Assembly (NCBI GenBank): GCA_030592105.1
Contig: JAUVKE010000037.1
Span: 1 to 12,906, forward strand
Source of the DNA: Desulfobacteraceae bacterium
GTDB taxonomy: Bacteria > Desulfobacterota > Desulfobacteria > Desulfobacterales > BuS5
Length of the DNA: 12,906 nt
Direction: 5' to 3'
The notes beneath the pieces are model-generated. The model saw only the letters and a program-made list of their open reading frames with translations, did no database searches and was not told where the DNA came from. Positions within the stretch are counted from its first letter, which is position 1. Each line of letters starts with the position of its first letter. The translations under genes were made by a program, and so were the position numbers. Of the stretch, positions 1-6,744 are shown in pieces.

Positions 1-266
1 AACAGAGTAAGAAAATGTTCTTTCTTGTCAGTAATAATATAGAAAAGTTCAAATATTTTGTTTTTGAAAGTTCTTTTTTAGATCGTTATGATATTGATGA
101 GGCAACGGTTCGGAAAATAAAAGAAGATGAAATAGCTTTGCTGGAATTCGGAATGAAATGGCTGGATGGGTTATTATTTAAGAAGGAAAGTTTTAAGTTA
201 AAAAAGGGGCTTCCGGTCCAGGGGAAAAAGAATAACCACCAGCCCTGGCTGGATAAAGTCAAATAG
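1..266 (+). CDS. C-terminal fragment of a gene cut by the window edge, possibly YkgJ-family
   Basis: The reading frame is open to the left edge (in frame from base 3) and ends with TAG at 264-266, so only about 87 C-terminal residues are visible. There is an ATG at 15, but no ribosome-binding site can be seen before it, so I read this as the tail of a longer protein rather than a complete small gene. The segment around FLDRYDID followed by an acidic helix and a LLEFGMKWL stretch reminds me of the C-terminal part of YkgJ-type cysteine-cluster (metal-chelating) proteins. The diagnostic cysteines would lie upstream, outside the window, so this is recall-based and weak. The tail is basic and probably disordered. 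It converges with the DapA-like gene, and an inverted repeat lies between them. Confidence 0.4.
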   Translation, partial: QSKKMFFLVSNNIEKFKYFVFESSFLDRYDIDEATVRKIKEDEIALLEFGMKWLDGLLFKKESFKLKKGLPVQGKKNNHQPWLDKVK

Positions 267-297
267 TCAACCCTGTTTTGCCTAACTGTTTTACTGA

Positions 298-347
298 GCT
301 ATAGACTTTCAGATAATTACCCGATTTATTATCTGAAAATCTATAGC
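298..347. terminator. Inverted repeat between convergent genes, probable bidirectional terminator
   Basis: The arms 298-317 and 328-347 pair over 20 positions with one internal mismatch (306/339) and leave a 10-nt loop. The stem is AT-rich. On the + strand it is followed by a T-rich run (cattttaaattt). On the - strand the following bases are less T-rich. Its position, just after the TAG of the left gene and just after the stop of the leftward DapA-like gene, fits a terminator shared by both. Confidence 0.65.
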
Positions 348-363
348 ATTTTAAATTTAATTT

Positions 364-1398
364 CTAATACTTATCGTAATACAGATCCTTCCAATTTTCA
401 GAATCATTCAATCTGGCTTTTACATCAACCTCGAAAAAATCTTCCACAGGCTTGAATACCTCAGGGTTTTTTTTCTGAACTTTGCGGGCTGTTTCCAGTA
501 CCTGATTAATACCATTTTTGGTCATTTTACCCAATGGTCTTCTACATCCTCCGGAAGGCATTCCAAGGATGGACATCAGGGTTTTTACAGCAAGTGGATT
601 TCTGGCGCGGCAGGTAACCTCCCCATGCTTGGTTATCTCTTTGGTTGTTACGGTTACGAGTTCATAAAGGGGCTCCACTGCTGATAAAATTTCTCCGGCT
701 TTTTCAACTTCCTTGTTTGTCAGCAATTCTACTATTTTAGTGACATGGCCAGGGATAATATTCGACAGCACTGAGATTACTCCCGAAGCTTTTATATCTG
801 CATCGGTGATCATCTGCAAGGTCATGGAATCGTCTCCCGACATAATTGTGAAATCAGGCCCGCAGTATTTTCTGGTCTGTTTCATGTTGTCGATATTCCC
901 TGTTGCTTCTTTAACAGTATTGATATTTTTAAAGGTGCTGTTTAGTATGGCGAGATCCTCAGGAAGCAGCTGAGCTCCGGTTCTCCCCGGTATGATGTAG
1001 GGGATAATCTCTATCTCCGGAAATGTTTTTGCCACAGGCTCAATATATTCCCTTCGAATTTCAAGGGAGCTAGGCCCGTTATAATATGGATCCACCAGTA
1101 GTACTGCATCTACTCCTGCTTTGGCAGCATGTCTTGTTGCATTAATAGATTCTTTTGTATTATTGCTCCCTGTACCTGCTATGCAGGGGCAATTATTTTT
1201 TGTCTTAGCAGCTATCTCTTCTATAATTCTGTTATGCTCTTCCCACAAAAGGGTGGGGCTTTCCCCTGTGGTACCTACAGCCAGTATACCGGTAATGCCG
1301 TTTTTAATTTGGAAGTCAACAAGGCTTTTGAGGCCGTTGTAATCAACACTTTCTTTGTTAAACGGCGTAATCAATGCGGTGTAACATCCTGAAATCAT
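364..1398 (-). CDS. dapA: DapA-family aldolase (4-hydroxy-tetrahydrodipicolinate synthase-like), long form
   Basis: This is a class I (Schiff-base) aldolase of the DapA/NAL superfamily. True DapA condenses pyruvate with aspartate semialdehyde in the cytoplasm, the first step of diaminopimelate/lysine synthesis. Counting from the chosen start, the GTTGE motif carries Thr44, Tyr106 sits in PYYN, Tyr134 precedes the IPGRTG motif with its substrate-binding Arg, and the Schiff-base lysine is Lys163 in VKEATGN. A SGDD motif follows. Departures from typical DapA: the usual YNVP reads YIIP, the QEGLYQHF-like stretch is absent, and the protein is about 344 residues against about 292, with roughly 50 extra C-terminal residues. 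I chose the ATG at 1396-1398 because AAGG lies 6 nt before it; the ATG two codons earlier (1402-1404) has AAGG touching it. The fold is secure. The exact substrate is less so, and a 2-keto-acid lyase of the same family is the alternative. Confidence 0.75.
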   Translation of the reverse strand: MISGCYTALITPFNKESVDYNGLKSLVDFQIKNGITGILAVGTTGESPTLLWEEHNRIIEEIAAKTKNNCPCIAGTGSNNTKESINATRHAAKAGVDAVLLVDPYYNGPSSLEIRREYIEPVAKTFPEIEIIPYIIPGRTGAQLLPEDLAILNSTFKNINTVKEATGNIDNMKQTRKYCGPDFTIMSGDDSMTLQMITDADIKASGVISVLSNIIPGHVTKIVELLTNKEVEKAGEILSAVEPLYELVTVTTKEITKHGEVTCRARNPLAVKTLMSILGMPSGGCRRPLGKMTKNGINQVLETARKVQKKNPEVFKPVEDFFEVDVKARLNDSENWKDLYYDKY

Positions 1399-1819
1399 AT
1401 GCATCCTTTCTTTATATGTAATAGGCTATATATTATTTTACAATTTATAAGAAAATCTGAGCTCAGTTCTAATTTTCGCAATAGACTCAGTTCCGGCATC
1501 TAATGGCCAAAGTTAAAACCAATCTGGAAAATCTATATACATATGAATGTAGAAAAACAACGTTCCCATGTCAAGTAAAAGGTTGTTGCAATTGAACGTA
1601 TAAATATTATATACTTATTAAGATTGGTATTAGAATTATAAAAAATATTGCCCTTTAGTGAATATAAGGTAAATATATATTTTTTACTAAAGATTCTTCC
1701 CCGCAGAATAAAAGGGAGGGGTAGTATTTCATAGGCTCTAAAAAAATATTTTGGGTGGGTTATAGCTGGAATATTTATTTTAAAAAGTTTTTAATATTGA
1801 AATAGGAATTTATTAGAGT
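1399..1819. other. AT-rich gene-free region between divergent dapA-like and TPR genes
   Basis: No convincing coding frame exists on either strand. The region must hold the promoters of both flanking genes. Visible structures are a perfect 10-bp palindrome CTGAGCTCAG at 1457-1466, a directly repeated CTCAGTTC at 1462-1469 and 1486-1493 (24 bp apart), and a weak sigma-54-like GG-N10-GC pattern at 1753-1766 oriented toward the TPR gene. The rest is long A/T runs. For the leftward gene, TTGTAA-17-TACATA on the - strand just before its start is a possible but poor promoter. Confidence 0.5.
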
Positions 1820-2449
1820 ATGGAAAAACCAAAAAATGTGCATGAGTATATTGCAAGCCAAAAAGAAAACCTTGCGGTAAACCCCGGGTGCGGGCTTTCC
1901 CATTATAATCTTGCTGTGGCCCTTATGGGATTAAAAGAATATGATGAAGCGGAAAAAGAATTTATTGAAACCATTGACTGCAGCCCCAATATGGCAGAAG
2001 CCTATGTGCAGCTTGGGGGGATATGTCTTCAAAGGGGGGATGTTGACAGTTGCCTTGCATATAATCAACAGGCTGTAAAGGTTAGAGCCGGCTTTGCCGA
2101 AGGTTATGGGAATATAGGTTTTGTGCAGATTCAAAAAGGGGATATTGACGAAGGGATAACTTCTTTACAAAAAGCTATTACCTTTAATTCAAATTTTATT
2201 CAGGCATATACGACCCTTGCCTCTGCCTATTTGATGAAAGGGCTGGTTCATGAAAGTATTGAGGCGGGCAAAAAAGCTCTTAAAATAGAACCTGACTTTT
2301 CTCTGGTCCATAATAATCTGGCCATAGCATACCTTGAAAAAGGGGATAATTCCAAGGCAATTGAACATTGTGACAGGGCTGTCGAACTTGGTTATGAGGT
2401 GGCGCCCCAGATATTAGAAGAGATAAATCAGCACAGGAGTAAGGCATAA
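1820..2449 (+). CDS. Small TPR-repeat protein upstream of the dsr operon
   Basis: The 209-residue protein is almost entirely tetratricopeptide repeats: five consecutive 34-residue units at about residues 25-58, 59-92, 93-126, 127-160 and 161-194, each with the W/Y-x-x-L...G...A-Y...A pattern (for example HYNLAVAL, AYTTLASAY, VHNNLAIAY). A 24-residue N-terminal lead-in and a short basic tail flank them. There is no signal peptide or membrane helix, so it is cytoplasmic. TPR solenoids are protein-protein scaffolds; the partner cannot be read from the sequence. The next gene starts 15 nt downstream, so the two are very probably co-transcribed and may act together. The ATG at 1820 has only a weak ribosome-binding site (AGGA 13 nt upstream, GAG 1 nt upstream). 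Proximity to dsrAB suggests, but does not prove, a role linked to sulfite reductase. Confidence 0.85.
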   Translation: MEKPKNVHEYIASQKENLAVNPGCGLSHYNLAVALMGLKEYDEAEKEFIETIDCSPNMAEAYVQLGGICLQRGDVDSCLAYNQQAVKVRAGFAEGYGNIGFVQIQKGDIDEGITSLQKAITFNSNFIQAYTTLASAYLMKGLVHESIEAGKKALKIEPDFSLVHNNLAIAYLEKGDNSKAIEHCDRAVELGYEVAPQILEEINQHRSKA

Positions 2450-2464
2450 AGCCTTTGAAAATTG

Positions 2465-3631
2465 ATGTTCAATTATTTTTTATCCGATGAAAATTGCCAG
2501 GTGACAAAGGGGAATGATTTGTGGAATGCTCAATTACCCCTTGGCAGGGAGGCGTTTCTTGAAAATCCCGAAAAGGATATTGCTTCTGAGATTACCTATG
2601 GAGATTATTTTTGCGCAGTCACTTCTTTTTTAGAAAAAGATGGATTTAAAATCATTCTGCAGGCTGCTTTAGATCACCTTAAGCATGATATAGATGTTAA
2701 AGGGATCAGGGAAGTTAATATTTTTTTGGAAAAACATGGCCAGTTCTATCACCCTGCGAGGGTGGAGATTAAGCTGGATAAAAATATTCTGATCTTTGTG
2801 TTGAACTGTGCAATATCCGATGGAGGCAAAAGCTGTATAAAAAGGGAATATGATATTTTAAACAGACTTGGTAATGATTTTTCCTTTGCTTATCTGCCCA
2901 GGGTTTACGGAATTGGGGAGGTTTGTGTAAATACTACCCATAAGAGCATGATAATGTTTTTGGGGCAATGGTTTAAAGGTTTTAATGAATTTCATGTTTC
3001 AAAAGGGGATAAAAGGAATATAAAGGTCTGGAATCAGGGAAAGGATGATTTTTTTCTCACCACTGAAGATACCCTTGAGCTCCACACCCAGGTGGGGAAG
3101 ATTCTTACGTATTATTACAATATGGAAACTTTTGAACAGATTTTTCCATGGCACCATGCTGCAGGAGATTTTGTTATTAAAAAGGAGAAGGATAAGGTCT
3201 CATTAAGGCTTGTGACAGCAAGGCAATACGCACCCATGCTTGAAAATGCTGATGGTTGTCCCATCGATTCTGGAGTAATGCTTGATGCCCTTTATCTGTT
3301 CTTTATAAATCTTTCAATGAGGATGCGTCTTGACAGGCTTGATGGGGTTGGGAATACAGTATGGCTGGATAAGATTGCTGTGCAGGGAGCCTTAAATGGG
3401 TTGTTTCAGGGGCTTGCCCTGAAATCTGTTCCCTCTTGTTTAAATGATTCAGTTGATATCTGTTTTGCAAAATATTTATTGAATATTACCAAAGAAGGTC
3501 TGCACGATTCGTTGCAGTCTCTTTTTGAGTCATATAACAGGCTTTCACCGGATGTCGACGTTATAAAGGACTTCATTGATGAGCATGGGGACATACTTTA
3601 CAATGTAATAAGAAAGACCTGTAAGTCATAA
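2465..3631 (+). CDS. Uncharacterised protein with faint kinase/phosphotransferase-like pattern
   Basis: I do not recognise this 388-residue protein as a named family. No signal peptide or clear membrane helix is visible, so it is presumably cytoplasmic. From about residue 95 the order of segments recalls an aminoglycoside-phosphotransferase or protein-kinase fold: beta strands (YHPARVEI, ILIFVLN), a helix with a central Glu (KREYDILNRL), LPRVYGIGEV, a hinge-like MIMFLGQWFKGFNEFH, then WHHAAGDFVI followed by SLRLVTARQYAP where a catalytic loop and metal-binding segment would sit. Canonical motifs (HGDxxxxN, DFG) are absent, so it could be a degenerate kinase or something else entirely. The C-terminal third is helical without motifs. 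It follows the TPR gene by 15 nt with no clear ribosome-binding site before ATG 2465 (a TTG lies just upstream at 2462), suggesting translational coupling. It ends 210 bp before dsrA. Confidence 0.75.
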   Translation: MFNYFLSDENCQVTKGNDLWNAQLPLGREAFLENPEKDIASEITYGDYFCAVTSFLEKDGFKIILQAALDHLKHDIDVKGIREVNIFLEKHGQFYHPARVEIKLDKNILIFVLNCAISDGGKSCIKREYDILNRLGNDFSFAYLPRVYGIGEVCVNTTHKSMIMFLGQWFKGFNEFHVSKGDKRNIKVWNQGKDDFFLTTEDTLELHTQVGKILTYYYNMETFEQIFPWHHAAGDFVIKKEKDKVSLRLVTARQYAPMLENADGCPIDSGVMLDALYLFFINLSMRMRLDRLDGVGNTVWLDKIAVQGALNGLFQGLALKSVPSCLNDSVDICFAKYLLNITKEGLHDSLQSLFESYNRLSPDVDVIKDFIDEHGDILYNVIRKTCKS

Positions 3632-3689
3632 GAAACGAAAATTTACCTGTGTAATTTTTGTCTGATCAAATGTTAGAAATCCTTTTTTA

Positions 3690-3718
3690 TTGACAAATAT
3701 TTAAATAGCTTTTATATA
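3690..3718 (+). promoter_or_regulatory. Sigma-70-type promoter of the dsr operon
   Basis: TTGACA at 3690-3695 is a perfect -35 hexamer. TATATA at 3713-3718 stands exactly 17 bp away as a -10 hexamer, with TATAAA at 3715-3720 as a less well spaced alternative. Transcription would begin near 3725, giving a leader of about 115 nt before dsrA. A perfect palindrome TATTTAAATA (3698-3707) fills the spacer, and the half TATTTAAA recurs at 3723-3730 around the expected start point, so an operator may overlap the promoter. Confidence 0.75.
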
Positions 3719-3752
3719 AATCTATTTAAATTAAACCTATTTACGACGAAGC

Positions 3753-3812
3753 TATACAGAAGTCATTTGTATATATTGGTGAGAGGAGATGACCTTTAAG
3801 TATTAAAGGTTA
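3753..3812 (+). promoter_or_regulatory. Structured 5' leader of dsrA with two hairpins
   Basis: Within the predicted dsrA leader, arms 3753-3760 and 3766-3773 pair in 7 of 8 positions around a 5-nt loop. Arms 3790-3799 and 3803-3812 form a 10-bp stem (one G-U pair) around a 3-nt loop. Neither is followed by a T run, so a plain terminator is unlikely. mRNA stabilisation or a protein-binding site is possible. The second stem also contains a five-codon ATG-to-TAA frame (3789-3806) whose GAGGAG abuts the ATG, too close for efficient initiation. Confidence 0.4.
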
Positions 3813-3841
3813 AGATTTATTAAATTAATGGAGGTAAAATA

Positions 3842-5155
3842 ATGGCAAAACATGAAACTCCCTTGTTGGATCAGCTTGAATCAGGCCCATGGCCAAGTTT
3901 CGTATCTGATCTCAAACAGGAAGCTGTATCAAGAGCGAAAAATGAAAAAGGCGTTGAATTTCAAACTCCAGTTGATGCTGTGGAAGATTTGCTTGGCGTC
4001 CTTGAGCTTTCTTTTAAACATGGCCGAACCCATTGGAAACATGGCGGAATAGTAGGCGTGTTCGGTTATGGCGGCGGTGTTATCGGCAGATACTGCGATC
4101 AGCCTGAGATGTTTCCTGGTGTCGCACATTTTCATACAATGCGTATTAGCCAGCCAGCTGGAAAATATTATACTTCAGAGTATTTAAAACAGCTTTGCGA
4201 TCTGTGGGAGTTCCGTGGGAGTGGAATAACCAATATGCATGGTTCCACCGGTGATATTATTTTTATTGGTACAAGTACTCCACAGCTTGAAGAGATTTTT
4301 CATGAATTGACCCACACTTTTAATCAGGACCTTGGAGGGTCAGGTTCCAATCTTAGAACTCCATCTGATTGTATAGGGTCGTCTCGCTGTGAGTATGCCT
4401 GTTATGACACCCAGGCCATTTGTCATGAATTTACAAATGAATATCAGGATGAACTTCATCGTCCTGCTTTTCCATATAAATTCAAATTCAAATTTGATGG
4501 GTGCCCCAATTGCTGCGTAGCATCCATTGCCAGATCAGATATGTCTTTTATTGGAACATGGAAAGATGATATCCGTATCGATCAGGAAGCTGTAAAAGCA
4601 TACATTGCTGGAGAGATTCCTTCAAATGCCGGCGCACATTCCGGCCGTGACTGGGGTCCTTTTGATATCCAGAAAGAGGTTATTGGCCTTTGTCCCACAG
4701 ACTGCATGCGCTATGAAGGTGGAAAACTTGAGATCAATACCCCTGAGTGTACAAGATGTATGCACTGCATAAATGTTATGCCCCGGGCACTTAGAATCGG
4801 TAATGACAGAGGGCTCTCCATACTTGTTGGGGCTAAAGCTCCTATCCTTGACGGAGCACAGATGGGTTCCCTCCTTGTCCCCTTTATTAAGGTGGAAGAG
4901 CCTTATGATGAGATCAAGGAAGTAATCGAAAGTATTTGGGACTGGTGGATGGAAGAGGGTAAAAACCGTGAGCGTCTTGGTGAGTTAATAAAACGTCAGG
5001 GTTTCCAGGCCCTGCTTACCGCAACCGGAATTAAAGCTGTACCCCAGCATGTTATTGAACCAAGATCCAATCCCTACATCTTTTGGAAAGAGGATGAAGT
5101 TGAAGGTGGCTGGGATCGTGATGTTACTGAATATAGAAAATATCATCAAAGATAA
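3842..5155 (+). CDS. dsrA: Dissimilatory sulfite reductase alpha subunit DsrA
   Basis: DsrA is the alpha subunit of the cytoplasmic alpha2beta2 dissimilatory sulfite reductase, which reduces sulfite, with DsrC as co-substrate, as the terminal step of sulfate respiration. The 437-residue length is typical. Cys177 and Cys183 (CX5C) with Cys221 and Cys225 (CPNCC, CX3C) form the siroheme-coupled [4Fe-4S] site. A ferredoxin insert provides Cys284, Cys303, Cys306 and Cys309 for a second cluster. TNMHGSTGD and GSSRCEYAC are conserved in DsrA. GGAGG at 3830-3834 lies 7 nt before the ATG. The dsrB start follows 11 nt after the TAA, so the subunits are translated together. No defect is seen, and the enzyme should be functional in the reductive direction given the presence of DsrD. 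Confidence 0.98.
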   Translation: MAKHETPLLDQLESGPWPSFVSDLKQEAVSRAKNEKGVEFQTPVDAVEDLLGVLELSFKHGRTHWKHGGIVGVFGYGGGVIGRYCDQPEMFPGVAHFHTMRISQPAGKYYTSEYLKQLCDLWEFRGSGITNMHGSTGDIIFIGTSTPQLEEIFHELTHTFNQDLGGSGSNLRTPSDCIGSSRCEYACYDTQAICHEFTNEYQDELHRPAFPYKFKFKFDGCPNCCVASIARSDMSFIGTWKDDIRIDQEAVKAYIAGEIPSNAGAHSGRDWGPFDIQKEVIGLCPTDCMRYEGGKLEINTPECTRCMHCINVMPRALRIGNDRGLSILVGAKAPILDGAQMGSLLVPFIKVEEPYDEIKEVIESIWDWWMEEGKNRERLGELIKRQGFQALLTATGIKAVPQHVIEPRSNPYIFWKEDEVEGGWDRDVTEYRKYHQR

Positions 5156-5166
5156 GGAGGAACAAA

Positions 5167-6315
5167 ATGGCATTTATATCTTCAGGTTATAATCCTGATA
5201 AACCGATGGAAGACAGAATTACAGATATCGGTCCTAGAAAATATGATGAATTTTATCCTCCTGTAATAGCGAAGAATAAGGGTAAATGGCTGTATCATGA
5301 AATCCTTGAGCCTGGTGTTCTTGTGCATGTTTCAGAGACAGGAGATGAAGTCTATACTATAAGGGTCGGCGGATGCCGTCTTATGTCAGTTACCCATATC
5401 CGTGAACTTTGTGAAATAGCAGATAAACATTGTGACGGTCATCTGCGCTTTACTACAAGAAATAACATAGAGTTCATGGTAGACGCCAAGGATAAGGTTG
5501 ATCCTTTAAAGCAGGACCTTTTGAGCAGAAAATTTGAAGGTGGCAGTTATAAGTTTCCCATTGGCGGTACAGGCGCAGGAATCACTAATATAATACATAC
5601 CCAGGGGTGGATTCACTGCCATACACCTGCAACTGATGCCTCTGGTACAGTTAAGGCTACAATGGATGTTCTCTTCGATGATTTTACAAACATGAAGCTT
5701 CCTGCCCATCTTCGTGTTTCCATGGCCTGCTGCTTGAACATGTGTGGTGCTGTACATTGCTCTGACATTGCTATTCTTGGTTATCACCGTAAACCCCCCA
5801 TGCTGGATCATGAATACCTTGATAAGATGTGCGAAATTCCCCTTGCCATAGCTGCATGTCCCACAGCTGCTATTAAACCGGCAAAGGTTGAGCTTGCTGA
5901 TGGAAGAAAGGTAAACAGTGTTGCTATTAAAAATGAAAGGTGCATGTTTTGCGGTAACTGTTATACCATGTGTCCTTCCATGCCTTTGGCAGACGATTTG
6001 GGAGATGGTATTGTAATTATGGCCGGGGGTAAAGTTTCAAACAGAATCAGCAATCCTAAATTTTCCAAGGTTGTTGTTGCTTTTATTCCCAATGAAATGC
6101 CTCGCTGGCCAACCATGACCAAAGTAATTAAGAAAATCGTGGAAACCTATGCAAATGACGCAAATAAGTATGAGCGTCTGGGTGAATGGGCTGAGAGAAT
6201 CGGATGGGAAAAATTCTTTGAAAAATGTGAACTTGAATTTACCCATCATCTTATTGATGATTTCCGTGATCCTGCGTATTATACATGGCGTCAGACCACT
6301 AACTTCAAGTTCTAG
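5167..6315 (+). CDS. dsrB: Dissimilatory sulfite reductase beta subunit DsrB
   Basis: DsrB pairs with DsrA and carries the catalytically active siroheme-[4Fe-4S] centre. Of its 382 residues, Cys151, Cys188, Cys189 and Cys193 (in MACCLNMC) match the cluster-binding cysteine spacing of the family. The ferredoxin domain has Cys231 (CPTAAI) and Cys259, Cys262, Cys265 (CMFCGNC). The C-terminal region is full length and ends in a Trp/Thr-rich tail ([12 protein letters not shown]) that is typical as far as I recall. GGAGG at 5156-5160 immediately follows the dsrA stop and lies 6 nt before the ATG, so expression is tightly coupled to dsrA. dsrD follows after 66 nt that hold a hairpin. All key residues are present. 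Confidence 0.98.
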   Translation: MAFISSGYNPDKPMEDRITDIGPRKYDEFYPPVIAKNKGKWLYHEILEPGVLVHVSETGDEVYTIRVGGCRLMSVTHIRELCEIADKHCDGHLRFTTRNNIEFMVDAKDKVDPLKQDLLSRKFEGGSYKFPIGGTGAGITNIIHTQGWIHCHTPATDASGTVKATMDVLFDDFTNMKLPAHLRVSMACCLNMCGAVHCSDIAILGYHRKPPMLDHEYLDKMCEIPLAIAACPTAAIKPAKVELADGRKVNSVAIKNERCMFCGNCYTMCPSMPLADDLGDGIVIMAGGKVSNRISNPKFSKVVVAFIPNEMPRWPTMTKVIKKIVETYANDANKYERLGEWAERIGWEKFFEKCELEFTHHLIDDFRDPAYYTWRQTTNFKF

Positions 6316-6328
6316 TAATTATTGAGAT

Positions 6329-6364
6329 ATAAGGAGCCGGGATTTTATTTTTTCGGTTCCTTAT
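6329..6364 (+). promoter_or_regulatory. Hairpin in the dsrB-dsrD intergenic space
   Basis: Arms 6329-6339 and 6354-6364 pair over 11 positions (one G-U, the rest Watson-Crick, core AAGGAGCCG with CGGTTCCTT) around a 14-nt T-rich loop. The stem is followed by AAAAAAGGGG rather than a T run, so it is not a standard intrinsic terminator. It sits between dsrB and the ribosome-binding site of dsrD and could protect the upstream dsrAB message or set the dsrD to dsrAB ratio. Confidence 0.55.
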
Positions 6365-6381
6365 TTAAAAAAGGGGAAAAA

Positions 6382-6624
6382 ATGGATAAGGACGCAGCCC
6401 GAAAAATTATAGTCGAGGGACTAACAAAAAAATTAAAAACAAAATCAAAATTTTATTTAAAAGATTTTTACAAGATGCTTCCAGATGAAAAAAATAGAGA
6501 CATTAAAAATCTTGTAAACCTGATGGTAAGGGAAGAAATTTTGGAATACTGGTCAAGCGGCAGCACCACAATGATTGGCCTTAAGGGCATGGGAAAACAG
6601 GCTGCTGCCGAAGATGAAAATTAA
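6382..6624 (+). CDS. dsrD: DsrD, small winged-helix activator of sulfite reductase
   Basis: DsrD is a small cytoplasmic protein found with dsrAB in sulfate reducers. It has a winged-helix fold and is reported to be an allosteric activator of DsrAB, and it is used as a marker of reductive-type Dsr. The 80 residues here agree with the family (about 78). Helices around AARKIIVEGLTKK, YLKDFYKML and IKNLVNLMVREEIL are followed by the wing (YWSSGSTTMIGLKG) and a short acidic tail. I chose ATG 6382 because AGGGG at 6372-6376 lies 5 nt upstream. The frame extends in theory to a TTG at 6322, but that would run through the intergenic hairpin and add 20 residues not typical of DsrD. It is third in the operon, and dsrN follows 120 nt later with no terminator visible between. 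Confidence 0.95.
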   Translation: MDKDAARKIIVEGLTKKLKTKSKFYLKDFYKMLPDEKNRDIKNLVNLMVREEILEYWSSGSTTMIGLKGMGKQAAAEDEN

Positions 6625-6696
6625 AAAAGGCGTGTATCAGCTTCAGGCCTTGTCGATTTTGACCTTGCATGATTTTAATTTTTAAGGTAAAGGGAT

Positions 6697-6729
6697 ATGG
6701 ATTTTCAGCTAAAGTATGGAAATCTATAA
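6697..6729 (+). CDS. Possible 10-codon upstream frame ahead of dsrN
   Basis: ATG 6697 to TAA 6727-6729 encodes MDFQLKYGNL. AGGG at 6691-6694 is only 2 nt away, and AAGG at 6683-6686 also lies upstream. The frame is the same as dsrN and ends 15 nt before its ATG, which itself has no ribosome-binding site. It could deliver ribosomes to dsrN or be the remnant of a longer N-terminus interrupted by TAA. There is no evidence that it is translated. Confidence 0.25.
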   Translation: MDFQLKYGNL

Positions 6730-6744
6730 CTGATCTTTTTTGTT

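Noticed and set aside
1399..1404. ATG at 1402-1404 as the start of the DapA-like gene
   Set aside because: AAGG touches this ATG directly; the ATG at 1396-1398 has proper spacing and gives the usual MISGCYTALITPF-type N-terminus.
3638..3658. Bulged AT-only stem after the 389-residue protein gene as a terminator
   Set aside because: It has about 8 weak pairs with a bulge and almost no G-C pairs. It is too unstable to call, so read-through into dsr cannot be excluded.
6322..6381. N-terminal extension of DsrD from a TTG start
   Set aside because: It would pass through the dsrB-dsrD hairpin and add 20 residues not typical of DsrD, whereas ATG 6382 has a good ribosome-binding site.
6627..6674. 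Short inverted and direct repeats (AAGGC/GCCTT, CCTTG twice) after dsrD as a terminator
   Set aside because: The stems are only 5-6 bp, with no T run at the right place. The operon more likely continues into dsrN.
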